Source of the DNA: Candidatus Saliniplasma halalkaliphilum
GTDB lineage: Archaea > Thermoplasmatota > Thermoplasmata > Halarchaeoplasmatales > Halarchaeoplasmataceae
DNA length: 16,088 nt
Direction of reading: 5' to 3'
Assembly: GCA_019594235.1 (NCBI GenBank)
Contig: JAFDTG010000024.1
Location: 1-16,088 of the forward strand
This document shows, in pieces, positions 1 to 7,546 of this stretch; position 1 is the first letter of the stretch; each line of letters begins with the position of its first letter. The position numbers and the translations under genes were made by a program. The notes under the pieces are model-generated. The model did no database searches. It had not been told where the DNA came from and saw nothing but the letters and a program-made list of their open reading frames with translations.

Positions 1-1
1 A

Positions 2-589
2 GCTGTAGGTATAGGTCTTATGAGTAAAGAAAAGGTTCAGAGAGAGGACACTGCCATAGGAATAATATGGGTCGTTGGAATGGCTTTAGGAGCACTTTTC
101 TATAGGATGACTCCGGGATACAAACCATCCATGGAGAGCTTTCTCTTCGGTAATATATATATGATCAGACGTACGGATGTATATCTATTGTTCTTTCTAG
201 TGATAGGTGTTCTAGCAACTGTAATGTTTTTTTATCATGAACTTCAAGCAGTAAGTTTCGATGACGAATTTGCCAAGATCGCCGGTCTCAATACCGATGC
301 CTTCTACATTTTTCTCTTGATACTTGTGGCTTTTTCGATCGTTTTCCTTTTGCGTTTTGTCGGTATAATCTTGGTAATAGCCATGCTAACCATACCTGCT
401 TCGATATCTAGTGGCAGAAGCAGTGACATTAAAAAGATAATGTTTTTATCCTGCATCCTCTCATTGATTTTCGTTCTATGTGGTCTCTTCATCTCTTATA
501 TTTTCAATTCTCCAGCGGGTCCGAGCATAACTCTGTTTTCAGGAGGAGTATTCTTGATAGATATGATCGAAAAGAAAATCAACTTTTGA
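2..589 (+). CDS. Metal ABC transporter permease (ABC-3/ZnuB family), 3' part only
   Basis: This is the membrane permease of an ABC importer for a divalent metal such as zinc or manganese; it would work with a binding protein and an ATPase, which are not in the window. The reading frame is open from base 2, and the segment before the first ATG (base 20) reads AVGIGL, matching the family's loop before the conserved REDTAIGI motif that follows at once. The true start therefore lies upstream of the window and about the first third of the usual ~270 residues is missing. Visible family marks are REDTAIGI, the LGALF segment, the SFLFGNI segment, and several hydrophobic helices including a Gly/Val/Ile-rich pair near the middle. 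The metal cannot be told from the sequence. The gene ends 134 bases before the convergent thioredoxin-like gene. Confidence 0.88.
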   Translation, partial: AVGIGLMSKEKVQREDTAIGIIWVVGMALGALFYRMTPGYKPSMESFLFGNIYMIRRTDVYLLFFLVIGVLATVMFFYHELQAVSFDDEFAKIAGLNTDAFYIFLLILVAFSIVFLLRFVGIILVIAMLTIPASISSGRSSDIKKIMFLSCILSLIFVLCGLFISYIFNSPAGPSITLFSGGVFLIDMIEKKINF

Positions 590-671
590 AATATGTTTTA
601 TGAATCAATATATGACGATCCTACCGATATCAATATCGTCTGTAGCTTCAGTAATTAACACGGAAACGAAT

Positions 672-697
672 CACTTTTTGAAAAAAATTAAAAATTA
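672..697. terminator. T-rich tracts between convergent genes, probable bidirectional terminator
   Basis: A run of five T on the plus strand is followed by A-rich runs that read as long T tracts on the minus strand (about 30-45 bases past the stop of the thioredoxin-like gene). Archaeal RNA polymerase terminates at such U-rich tracts without needing a hairpin. The assignment rests on composition and position only. Confidence 0.4.
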
Positions 698-723
698 GTT
701 AGTTCTTAGTTGAAGATACAGTT

Positions 724-1311
724 CTAGTTATCTTCTTCCTTCATCTTATTAAGAGATAATATGATAGCTATAGCCACTACTAATGAAGAAACCGTGATTA
801 TCAGCATGTTCATCAGGAAGTTATCTTCCAGGGAAGACTGTTCCTGATCATCAGTTTCCTGATCGGATGTATCCCCGTCGCCATCAATTTCATCAGCCGA
901 GACAACTTCGTCTATGACCGTTGTTAATTGGTCAGCATCCATGAAACCTACTTCTTCTCGAATTGTATCTTCGTTAGAGTTGATGAAGACCATGGTGGGT
1001 ACACCGGTTATATCATATTGGGAAGCTAATCCTCTCTCTGCGTTTGCATCCACTTTTACAAAAACTATATCGTCGCCTTTTTCCTGTACTTCACGTTCCG
1101 TAAAAGTTTCATCTTCCATCATCACGCAGTACCCGCAGTTTTCGGTATAAAAATAAACCATGACTGGCTGATCTCTCTGTTCCGAGACTGAAAGTCCTTC
1201 ATCATATGAGTGCCAATCCATGCCGTTTGCAGAAACTAGTGAAGTCGAAAACATAGACGCCAGAAGTAGTGCTAGAATCATGATCGTAGAATAAAACACT
1301 CGTTTATGCAT
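724..1311 (-). CDS. Exported thioredoxin-like protein with C-terminal membrane anchor
   Basis: This is a 195-residue thioredoxin-fold protein predicted to act outside the cytoplasmic membrane, in thiol/disulfide exchange. Residues 5-28 are a hydrophobic signal sequence ending in SANG. The fold follows, with the redox motif C59-G-Y-C62 in an ENCGYC context and the cis-proline loop GVPT (P105). An acidic, low-complexity linker covers about residues 138-162, then a single transmembrane helix about 166-186 and a short charged tail. The layout suggests a tethered catalytic domain held away from the membrane by a flexible arm. CGYC is a common active site in the thioredoxin_7/DsbD C-terminal type, but no DsbD or CcdA membrane partner is visible nearby. 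It is divergent to alaS with a 102-base gap. Its substrate is unknown; direction (oxidase, reductase or isomerase) cannot be decided from sequence. Confidence 0.85.
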   Translation of the reverse strand: MHKRVFYSTIMILALLLASMFSTSLVSANGMDWHSYDEGLSVSEQRDQPVMVYFYTENCGYCVMMEDETFTEREVQEKGDDIVFVKVDANAERGLASQYDITGVPTMVFINSNEDTIREEVGFMDADQLTTVIDEVVSADEIDGDGDTSDQETDDQEQSSLEDNFLMNMLIITVSSLVVAIAIILSLNKMKEEDN

Positions 1312-1332
1312 ATTATTTACATAACTGTTCTT

Positions 1333-1341
1333 GTTAATAAC
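1333..1341 (-). promoter_or_regulatory. Candidate TATA box for the thioredoxin-like gene
   Basis: On the minus strand the sequence GTTATTAAC is centred about 26 bases before the ATG, which would give a leaderless transcript; no Shine-Dalgarno sequence precedes the ATG. A second TTTATC-type box lies 12-13 bases further upstream and could be used instead, so the assignment is weak. Confidence 0.3.
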
Positions 1342-1383
1342 TCTTTTGATAAACTTCTACATCTCATCTTAGAAGGCGAATGA

Positions 1384-1393
1384 TTTATTTATA
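1384..1393 (+). promoter_or_regulatory. TATA box of alaS (leaderless start)
   Basis: TTTATTTATA is centred 25 bases before the alaS ATG and there is no Shine-Dalgarno sequence before the start. By the usual archaeal TATA-to-start distance, transcription would begin at or next to the A of the ATG. Confidence 0.6.
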
Positions 1394-1413
1394 CCTCCAA
1401 GTTTTTATTAACC

Positions 1414-4158
1414 ATGTTCGAGGAAGAGTACAAGCTGGATTTCTTTGAAGAAAAGGGATACTTTCGGAGACAGTGTACAGAATGTGGAGCATACTTCTGG
1501 ACTTTGGATGAAGACGAAGAAACCTGCCAGGATGCACCATGCGTGGAATTCGATTTCATCGGAGAACCTGTGACCGATAGGGAATTCGATCTAAGGGAGA
1601 TGCGGGAATACTTCATGGATTTTTTTTCTGAAAGAGGCCACACCCCTTTGGAAAGGTACCCGGTAGTTGCCAGGTGGAGAGACGACGTTTTCCTCGTTCA
1701 TGCAAGTATCTATGATTTTCAACCACATGCAACATCGGGTCAAGTAAAACCTCCAGCCAACCCGCTAGTGGTCTCACAGACTTGTATTAGATTACCGGAC
1801 TTGGATGAAGTGGGTAGGACAGGGAAACATCTGACTTCCTTCGAGATGATGGGACATCATTCATTCAATTCTCCTAACAATTTCGTTTACTGGAAAGAGG
1901 AGACCGTCAAGTACTGTCACGAGATGCTGCTCGACATAGGTGTACCAGAGAAGGAAATAGTTTACAAGGAACATCCCTGGATCGGAGGAGGTAACGCTGG
2001 TCCATCACTGGAAGTCAACGTGAAAGGTTTGGAGGTAGCAACTTTAGTTTTTATGAACATGGAGAAAGACCCCGACGGCGATATAGAGCTAGAAGGTGAT
2101 ATGTACAGTCCACTAGACCTTAACGTCGTTGATACCGGTTACGGTGTCGAAAGATGGGCCTGGATATCGGACGGTGCACCCACGATCTACGATTCATTAT
2201 TCCCGGAGGTCATCGAGTATATTTGTACTGAAGGTGATATCGATCACCCTATCGATGAAAGATGGTACCGAAAGATGTTAGAAGAGTACACTAAACTGGC
2301 TGGAAGACTGGAAAAAGATTTCCATGACGAAATACTTCTTAAACAGCTTCAGGAAAGATTGTCCAGTATGGATATAGATCTAGTTAAGGATCAAATCTCC
2401 GAAAAACTAGAAACGCTGAGATATGTGTATACTATATCAGACCATTCTAAAACTATCGCCCTTATGCTGTCAGATGGATTGATCCCTTCCAACGTGGAAG
2501 AGGGTTATCTGGTCAGGATGATGATCAGGAGGGTTTTAAGGCAGATCGACCAGATCGGAGTTGACATCGAGCTCAAAGAACTTGTGGATAAACAGCTCGA
2601 ACTGTTCGATGATGTATTGGACCAAAGTAATAGAGAACTGGTCTTCGATATCCTTGAGATCGAAGTGGAGAAGTACGAGGAAACTTTAGAACGGGGTAAA
2701 GGATTGGTGGAGAGGGAACTCAAAGAACTGGAAGATGATGAACTATCTCTTGAAAGTTTGATAGATTTCTACGATACCCACGGGATCCATCCTACCATAG
2801 TCAAGGAACTAGCAGAAGATCAAAATATAGATGTTCACATACCCGAGAATTTCAACTCGTTGCTTGCTGAAAGGCATGAAGGAAAAGAAGTGGAAAAGCA
2901 AACCAAAACATCGGAATATCCCGATCTACCAGAAACGACTCCACTTTATTACTTAGAGGAGAATGAAAAAACCTTCGATGCCGTGGTAATACATTCAGAT
3001 GAAGGGGAAGTCATACTCGATCAAACTTTGTTTTACCCTGAGGGCGGCGGTCAGCCTTCTGATAAAGGTACACTCAGCACGGAAGAATCGACGGTACCGG
3101 TAAAACACGTTCGCAGGGAAGGAGGTCTGATAATACACGAGATCGACGGTAATATCCCCAAGGGCGAAACCGTCAGCGGAAGGATCAACTGGGAGAGAAG
3201 GATGAACTTGACCAGACATCATACGGCCACTCATCTTGTGATCAGCAGCGCCAGGAAAGTTTTAGGTAAGCATATCTGGCAGAGGGGTGCGCAGAAAGGA
3301 GTTGATAGTGCAAGGATCGATCTATCTCATTATAAAAGGATCAGCAGGGAGGAGATCAAAGAGATCGAGAAACTTGCCAACCAGTTGGCTCTTGATAGTA
3401 TCCCAGTAACCAAAGAAGAACTTTCTAGGGATGAGGCAGAGGACAGGTTCGGCTTCGAACTCTACCAGGGTGGGGTGCCTGAGAGTGACGTTATACGTGT
3501 GGTCTATATATCAGACCAGGTCGATTATGACGCTCAGGCATGCGGTGGAACTCACTGCGATAACACATCCGAGGTCGGAGCTATCAAGATCAAAAATACA
3601 CAAAGGATCCAGGACGGAGTGGAAAGGATAGTATTCACAGCTGGCATGGCCACTGTTGAAGAGATACAGAAGCAGGAAGATATACTGTTGGAAACATGTG
3701 ACGCATTCAGCGTAAGCACATCGGAATTACCAGATACTGCACGAAGGTTTTTCTCGGAATGGAAGGAGAGAGGTAAGCAGCTCGATGAACTGAAGAAGTA
3801 TAGGGCTATTGCCGTTGCAGAGGAACTCCTTCCCGGCGAAGATATCAACGGAGTCGAAGTTGTAAAAGGTATTGTGGATATGGACGTAAAAGGGATGTTA
3901 TCAACGGCGGAACGTTTAACAAGTGAAGGTAAAAGGATCGTTTTACTAATATCAAAGGGCAGCGATGTCCAGATGGTGTTTTCAAGAAGTGATGATCTAG
4001 ATATCGATATGTCCCAGATCCTTAGAGAAGCCGCTAAGAAGGTGAACGGTGGCGGAGGGGGAAGTCCAAAGACCGCCCAGGGAGGAGGCAGCAAACCCGA
4101 GGGCAAAGATGATGCCTTGGAAGAAGCATTAGATTTGATAAAAAAGGAGTTGAATTAG
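1414..4158 (+). CDS. alaS: Alanyl-tRNA synthetase, archaeal type
   Basis: This enzyme charges tRNA-Ala with alanine and clears mischarged Ser- or Gly-tRNA-Ala. At 914 residues it has the archaeal length and architecture. It opens with the archaeal N-terminal Cys cluster (C21, C24, C38, C43, reading CTECGAYFW...CQDAPC) before the class II catalytic core with RYPVVARWRDDV, YDFQPH and FEMMGHHSFNSPNNF. The editing domain carries the zinc set H603-x3-H607 (RHHTATH) and C710GGTHC with H714. The C-terminal DHHA1 domain ends in the glycine-rich NGGGGGSP...AQGGGS stretch. All catalytic and editing residues that I can place are present, so it should be fully active. It is the first gene of a probable two-gene operon: its TAG stop is immediately followed by the ATG of the DsrE-family gene. 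The start is supported by a TATA box 25 bases upstream and by the family N-terminus. Confidence 0.98.
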   Translation: MFEEEYKLDFFEEKGYFRRQCTECGAYFWTLDEDEETCQDAPCVEFDFIGEPVTDREFDLREMREYFMDFFSERGHTPLERYPVVARWRDDVFLVHASIYDFQPHATSGQVKPPANPLVVSQTCIRLPDLDEVGRTGKHLTSFEMMGHHSFNSPNNFVYWKEETVKYCHEMLLDIGVPEKEIVYKEHPWIGGGNAGPSLEVNVKGLEVATLVFMNMEKDPDGDIELEGDMYSPLDLNVVDTGYGVERWAWISDGAPTIYDSLFPEVIEYICTEGDIDHPIDERWYRKMLEEYTKLAGRLEKDFHDEILLKQLQERLSSMDIDLVKDQISEKLETLRYVYTISDHSKTIALMLSDGLIPSNVEEGYLVRMMIRRVLRQIDQIGVDIELKELVDKQLELFDDVLDQSNRELVFDILEIEVEKYEETLERGKGLVERELKELEDDELSLESLIDFYDTHGIHPTIVKELAEDQNIDVHIPENFNSLLAERHEGKEVEKQTKTSEYPDLPETTPLYYLEENEKTFDAVVIHSDEGEVILDQTLFYPEGGGQPSDKGTLSTEESTVPVKHVRREGGLIIHEIDGNIPKGETVSGRINWERRMNLTRHHTATHLVISSARKVLGKHIWQRGAQKGVDSARIDLSHYKRISREEIKEIEKLANQLALDSIPVTKEELSRDEAEDRFGFELYQGGVPESDVIRVVYISDQVDYDAQACGGTHCDNTSEVGAIKIKNTQRIQDGVERIVFTAGMATVEEIQKQEDILLETCDAFSVSTSELPDTARRFFSEWKERGKQLDELKKYRAIAVAEELLPGEDINGVEVVKGIVDMDVKGMLSTAERLTSEGKRIVLLISKGSDVQMVFSRSDDLDIDMSQILREAAKKVNGGGGGSPKTAQGGGSKPEGKDDALEEALDLIKKELN
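4144..4149 (+). promoter_or_regulatory. Shine-Dalgarno site of the DsrE-family gene
   Basis: AAGGAG lies inside the last codons of alaS, 9 bases before the downstream ATG. It fixes the start of the second gene and contrasts with the leaderless first gene of the operon. Confidence 0.7.
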
Positions 4159-4485
4159 ATGAAGGTAGTTTTCCACTTGAATGAAGAAAAAAAGACCAAC
4201 GAAGTACTGGCTAATATCAGGAATCTAAAAAGAGATATGGATGGTGTAGAAGTAGAACTTTTGGTCAACGGTATGGCCGTTCGTGATTTTATCCAGAACA
4301 GTAACTACGAGAATAGGGTCAAAAAGATGGTGGAAGAAGGAACAGTTGTCAAGGTATGTTCAAACAGCTTGAAAGGCTTACGTATCGAAGAGGAGGAACT
4401 TCTTGAAGGTATAGAGATAGTTCCTACTGGAGTCAGTGAGTTAGTTAAAAAGCAAGAAGAAGGATGGGCTTACATCAAACCTTGA
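4159..4485 (+). CDS. DsrE/DsrF-like small protein (COG1416 type)
   Basis: This is a 108-residue single-domain protein of the DsrE/F-like fold, whose better-known members pass sulfur as a cysteine persulfide. It starts with a beta strand MKVVFHL, has the conserved LLVNGMAVR segment, and a single cysteine C67 in VCSNSLKGL, followed by the C-terminal VPTGVSELVKKQEEGWAYIKP motif typical of the COG1416 group. C67 is the only cysteine and the obvious candidate for a sulfur-carrying residue. The gene begins on the base after the alaS stop and has its own Shine-Dalgarno sequence, so the two are almost certainly cotranscribed. No sulfur-oxidation or tRNA-thiolation gene is nearby, so a sulfur-relay role here is an inference from family only. 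The gene ends 2 bases before the convergent protease gene. Confidence 0.85.
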   Translation: MKVVFHLNEEKKTNEVLANIRNLKRDMDGVEVELLVNGMAVRDFIQNSNYENRVKKMVEEGTVVKVCSNSLKGLRIEEEELLEGIEIVPTGVSELVKKQEEGWAYIKP

Positions 4486-4487
4486 TT

Positions 4488-5234
4488 TCATCTTATAAAA
4501 TCTAAAAGAGATGGACCTTTTCTCATCTCCTCACTGAAATCTTTCAATTTTAATCCAGTTATACCGGTATTCTTCTCAAAGACCTTTCTCGCCGTATCTC
4601 TCCCACCTAAATGATCCACAAGTCCGACTTTTTTAGCTTCTCTTCCCAAGAACACTTTGCCTTCGAATACCTCGGAGTCCTTTTTGATGTTCCTTCTTTC
4701 TTTTATCTGGTTTTTGAACAGTTCGTTCATATCCTTGACCATCTTTCTACGGTGCTTTTTCTCTTCTTCAGTCATCTCAGAGAAGGGCATCCCTTCACCT
4801 TTGAATTTACCCTCTCCCTGAACGTCGATATTTATGCCCAATTTTTCTAAAAAATCTGTTAAATCTGGCCTTATCGAGATAGTTCCGACTCCACCTATAG
4901 TAGATAAATCATCGGCCACGATTTTATCACAGACTGAAGCGATCCAGTAAGCTCCGGAAGTACCCTGTTCTTGGATCAATGCCACTTTGAATATGTTCAA
5001 AGAATCTATTTTCCTAGCCAATTGTTTGCTTTTGTAGGGTGAACCTCCAGGTGAATTTATCTCCAATATCAAACCTTTGTAATGTTTATCATCTCTGATC
5101 TTATCAAGATACTCTTCAGACTGCTCTAGAGACGACTTCATGAATGAAGGAAACAGTCCCATTTTCCCATCCATTATAGGACCTTCGATGGGTATGATCG
5201 CTAGTTTATCTTTGAATCTATTTAGGAACATCAT
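4488..5234 (-). CDS. S49-family serine protease (SppA-like), apparently without membrane anchor
   Basis: The family cleaves hydrophobic peptides, including spent signal peptides, using a Ser/Lys dyad. Marks here are the oxyanion-side motif INSPGGS (60-65), catalytic Ser93 in QGTSGAYWIAS, the GGVGTIS loop (114-120), and the general-base Lys145 in GKFKGEGMPF. The Ser-Lys distance of 52 residues equals that of characterised archaeal SppA. VFLGREAKKVGLVDHLGG near the C-terminus is the usual final motif. At 248 residues the protein is short: only about ten residues precede the first core strand, and I see no signal peptide or transmembrane helix, whereas SppA normally has an N-terminal anchor. It may therefore be cytosolic. 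A GAGGT ribosome site lies 7 bases before the first ATG, and a second ATG follows directly. It lies 23 bases after the MFS gene on the same strand. Confidence 0.88.
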   Translation of the reverse strand: MMFLNRFKDKLAIIPIEGPIMDGKMGLFPSFMKSSLEQSEEYLDKIRDDKHYKGLILEINSPGGSPYKSKQLARKIDSLNIFKVALIQEQGTSGAYWIASVCDKIVADDLSTIGGVGTISIRPDLTDFLEKLGINIDVQGEGKFKGEGMPFSEMTEEEKKHRRKMVKDMNELFKNQIKERRNIKKDSEVFEGKVFLGREAKKVGLVDHLGGRDTARKVFEKNTGITGLKLKDFSEEMRKGPSLLDFIR

Positions 5235-5241
5235 ATATTAA

Positions 5242-5246
5242 ACCTC
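5242..5246 (-). promoter_or_regulatory. Shine-Dalgarno site of the SppA-like gene
   Basis: GAGGT on the minus strand lies 7 bases before the first of two adjacent ATG codons. It supports translation from a transcript that includes upstream sequence, so readthrough from the MFS gene is possible. Confidence 0.55.
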
Positions 5247-5254
5247 ACGAAACT

Positions 5255-5262
5255 TATTTAAA
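5255..5262 (-). promoter_or_regulatory. Candidate TATA box of the SppA-like gene
   Basis: TTTAAATA on the minus strand is centred 24-25 bases before the ATG and overlaps the stop codon of the upstream MFS gene. It would give a near-leaderless transcript that loses the Shine-Dalgarno site, so the two signals suggest two modes of expression or that one is fortuitous. Confidence 0.4.
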
Positions 5263-6520
5263 TCTTTTTTGAATTCCTGTTGATTTTAAGTGTTTTGTAA
5301 AAACCGACCAATCCAGTGAATATGATAACAGTCAATGTCAGCAGTCCGAGATCGTATGATCCAGTCAACGCTACGACAGAACCCACACCGACGGGACCGA
5401 TAATACCGAATGTATTGGCTATACCGTTCATCAATCCTGTAGCTGAACCCAATTCGTCCTTGGATATTGAATTTTGAAGCTTAGTGAAAAATAAAGGTGG
5501 TGCAAGCTGTCCGAAAAGGAATATCATGAAAAGCAATGCGATAGCAGTTCCTGGGTTCGGGATCGGTGATAACGTGAGGGTCATTATCATGATCCCAGTG
5601 GTCAATAGTGAGAACATGATTATCTTATTCGGATTACCTTTTACGTCACTCACATAAGACCCTATAAGCAGCCCCAATATGGCCCCGGCGTAGGGTATCG
5701 CTGCTATGTAAGCCATCTCGCTGATCTGGAAATCGTACACTTGTTCCAGATAAGTGGGTGCCCAGAGGGTGACCCCCCACCAAAAGGAAGTCACAGTGGT
5801 GAAACCGACTATCACCTGTTTAAAATCTGTATCGTTTAAAAGTTCTTTGAAAGCACTCTTTATATCGATATCCCGATTGGATGTACGACCTCTATCGACA
5901 TCTGAGGGTGAATCGTCTATGAAAAGTAAAATAGGAACAGCCAGGATAAAACCTATAAGTGCTACAATGTAAAATGAATACTGCCAATTGTACAGATGTA
6001 TGATTGGTCCCATAAGTATGGGTGCGATTGCTACGCCGACAGGAGCTCCTATCATGAATATGGAATTAGCACGACTTCTTTTCTCCTTCTTGTACCATCC
6101 AGCGATGACTTTGGTGGCCACAGGAAACATCACACCCTGTGTTAAACCAAGTATCAATCTAGATACTAAGAACAGAGTGTAGATATGTCCAAAATAAGCT
6201 CCTAGGAAAACTGCGAAAGAGCATCCCACTATGGAACTTACTAGAACTATTTTCGTACCGTATTTATCGATATTTGGACTCAAAAATATATTCGAGAAAC
6301 CGTAACTTATCAAAAAGATGCCCATGAGTACTCCGCCCAAGAAACCCTTCTCAGCGGTAGACCAGACCAGTTGATCCCCGATCTCTTTAAGTGCCACGGA
6401 AGTAGTTAAGCGCCCTATAAATCCTATAAGAATGGTGGTGAACAGTATCAGCAGGACCACCCATCTGTTCCTGTATGAAAGTCGTATTCCAAGTTTTCTA
6501 GAAAGTGATGGTTTAGACAT
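5258..6520 (-). CDS. Major facilitator superfamily transporter
   Basis: This is a 420-residue secondary transporter with about 12 transmembrane helices split by a hydrophilic central loop (about residues 205-230, rich in Asp, Ser and Arg). The cytoplasmic end of helices 2-3 carries the MFS signature-like segment NIDKYGTKIV, helix 4 the SRLILGLTQGVMFPV segment and the following loop reads GWYKKEKRSRAN, all of which resemble the anion:cation symporter branch that takes up organic and sugar acids. The second half repeats the pattern with YVSDVKGNPNKI. The substrate cannot be named from sequence. It has its own TATA-like box and no Shine-Dalgarno site. It lies 64 bases after the RibD-like gene and 23 bases before the protease gene, all on the minus strand, but nothing functional ties the three together. 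Confidence 0.92.
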   Translation of the reverse strand: MSKPSLSRKLGIRLSYRNRWVVLLILFTTILIGFIGRLTTSVALKEIGDQLVWSTAEKGFLGGVLMGIFLISYGFSNIFLSPNIDKYGTKIVLVSSIVGCSFAVFLGAYFGHIYTLFLVSRLILGLTQGVMFPVATKVIAGWYKKEKRSRANSIFMIGAPVGVAIAPILMGPIIHLYNWQYSFYIVALIGFILAVPILLFIDDSPSDVDRGRTSNRDIDIKSAFKELLNDTDFKQVIVGFTTVTSFWWGVTLWAPTYLEQVYDFQISEMAYIAAIPYAGAILGLLIGSYVSDVKGNPNKIIMFSLLTTGIMIMTLTLSPIPNPGTAIALLFMIFLFGQLAPPLFFTKLQNSISKDELGSATGLMNGIANTFGIIGPVGVGSVVALTGSYDLGLLTLTVIIFTGLVGFYKTLKINRNSKKI

Positions 6521-6547
6521 GATTTAAGTGTAAAGGAATATAGATTC

Positions 6548-6556
6548 TTTTTATAA
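6548..6556 (-). promoter_or_regulatory. TATA box of the MFS transporter gene
   Basis: GTTATAAAAA-type sequence on the minus strand centred about 32 bases before the ATG predicts a leader of only a few bases. No ribosome-binding site is present, in keeping with a nearly leaderless start. Confidence 0.55.
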
Positions 6557-6584
6557 CTTTGGTGTTTAATATAAGAGATCCTGG

Positions 6585-7331
6585 TCAATATTGAACTTTA
6601 TACCTCACCAAAAACTTACCATTAGGTTCGATCTTAGTCATCACGTGTTTTAATTTAGTTGGCCATTCATCTTCTTCGAGATCCGGTGACGTGAACAGAG
6701 ATGGAGTTTCAAATCCTCCGATGACCACCGGGTTAAAACGTATATTGATCTCGTCCAACAGCCCATCTTTTAAGAGTGCTCCAGATAACTTACCACCAGA
6801 GCTGGTTAGAATCTTTTCAACATTTAATTTATCTGCCATCTTTTCCAGTACCTTTTTAAGGTCAACTCTATCGTCTCCTGCGATAAAGTATGGTATCTTA
6901 TTATCTCTTAAGAATGCTAAGTATTCAGGTTTAACATTATGAGATACTAGATGTATGATCGGTTTGTCTTCCTCACCTTTAAAACCACTTCTCAATCGCC
7001 CCTTTCCATCAACTACCGCTAACCATCCTTTCAACTCATTTTTAGAAACGACCTCTTCTGGTAAAAAATCATCGTAGAGTGTATCCTCATCACCTTGATA
7101 GGGTTCTAAATCTTTCAATTCATGTCTATCATTGACCAGCATATTGCTTCCTTCCATCCAAACATCAGGGTTATGGATATCTTCTAAAGAGTTCGTAAAC
7201 GTCTTCCACTCCTCTTTAGTTCCCAACACAGAATCTCGTTCATCCATATCCATGATCGTTCGATTAGGACCCAATGATATCCTTCCGTCTATGGAAGCTG
7301 AAACTCCTAAAATTACATATGGCCTTTTCAT
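6585..7331 (-). CDS. RibD C-terminal-type (dihydrofolate reductase-like) pyrimidine reductase
   Basis: The 248-residue protein has the NAD(P)H-dependent reductase fold shared by dihydrofolate reductase and the RibD C-terminal domain. In archaea such proteins reduce the riboflavin precursor diamino-ribosylaminopyrimidine phosphate, which is the most likely role here. Visible marks are the first strand and substrate loop MKRPYVILGVSASIDGRI, the WMEGSNMLV segment in the position of the usual GxxT dinucleotide loop, a strand LAVVDGKGRL, and the SSGGKLSGALLKDGLLDEI...NPVVIGG block that in the family reads EGG..L...L..GL.DEI...P...G. It is somewhat longer than the usual ~220 residues because of an acidic insert around residues 72-95. 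The first Glu/Gly of the EGG motif is replaced by Ser. No deaminase domain is fused. No other riboflavin gene is in the window, so a different pterin-like substrate is possible. Confidence 0.82.
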   Translation of the reverse strand: MKRPYVILGVSASIDGRISLGPNRTIMDMDERDSVLGTKEEWKTFTNSLEDIHNPDVWMEGSNMLVNDRHELKDLEPYQGDEDTLYDDFLPEEVVSKNELKGWLAVVDGKGRLRSGFKGEEDKPIIHLVSHNVKPEYLAFLRDNKIPYFIAGDDRVDLKKVLEKMADKLNVEKILTSSGGKLSGALLKDGLLDEINIRFNPVVIGGFETPSLFTSPDLEEDEWPTKLKHVMTKIEPNGKFLVRYKVQY

Positions 7332-7335
7332 ATCT

Positions 7336-7340
7336 TCACC
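7336..7340 (-). promoter_or_regulatory. Shine-Dalgarno site of the RibD-like gene
   Basis: GGTGA on the minus strand, 4 bases before the ATG, matches the 3' end of archaeal 16S rRNA. It supports the chosen start and implies a short leader rather than a leaderless message. Confidence 0.5.
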
Positions 7341-7363
7341 AACTTTTTAGAGAAGTAGATATC

Positions 7364-7372
7364 TATAATAAA
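7364..7372 (-). promoter_or_regulatory. TATA box of the RibD-like gene
   Basis: TTTATTATA on the minus strand is centred about 37 bases before the ATG, predicting a leader of about 11 bases that still holds the GGTGA ribosome site. A perfect 10-base palindrome TAGATATCTA (7356-7365) touches its downstream edge. Confidence 0.5.
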
Positions 7373-7513
7373 CTTATCTGTTTTAACTTAGAAATATCCC
7401 TTAGAAATTCTAATAACAATTGACTTTCTCAATTATTAATCAGGTCATGATCCGGTAGTAGAATTTCATCTATCGAAGAATAAATAACTATACTTATCCC
7501 ACCTAAATTCGAA

Positions 7514-7524
7514 TTAATTAAATA
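7514..7524 (+). promoter_or_regulatory. TATA box of the SCP2-cupin gene
   Basis: TTAATTAAATA is centred about 27 bases before the ATG at 7547, which predicts a leaderless transcript. This also supports the 7547 ATG over the out-of-frame ATG at 7543. Confidence 0.55.
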
Positions 7525-7546
7525 CCTGCAAATTGCTCTAAAATGT

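Larger units (their letters stand above)
7332..7546. other. Divergent intergenic region with an imperfect inverted repeat
   Basis: This 215-base spacer between the RibD-like gene and the SCP2-cupin gene is the longest gene-free stretch here. Besides the two TATA boxes it holds an imperfect inverted repeat at 7414-7438 (arms TAACAATTGA and TCAATTATTA, 9 of 10 positions paired, five-base loop). The position between divergent promoters fits an operator, but AT-rich spacers give such repeats by chance. I see no open reading frame or RNA gene in it. Confidence 0.45.

Noticed and set aside
593..658. 21-codon open frame just after the ABC permease stop
   Set aside because: There is no ribosome site, no family resemblance, and it covers the hairpin-forming sequence; chance is enough.
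3552..4106. 184-codon open frame antisense to the 3' half of alaS
   Set aside because: Its product is rich in Ser, Pro and Thr with no recognisable domain, and it is fully inside the strongly conserved alaS coding region; it reflects the codon bias of the opposite strand.
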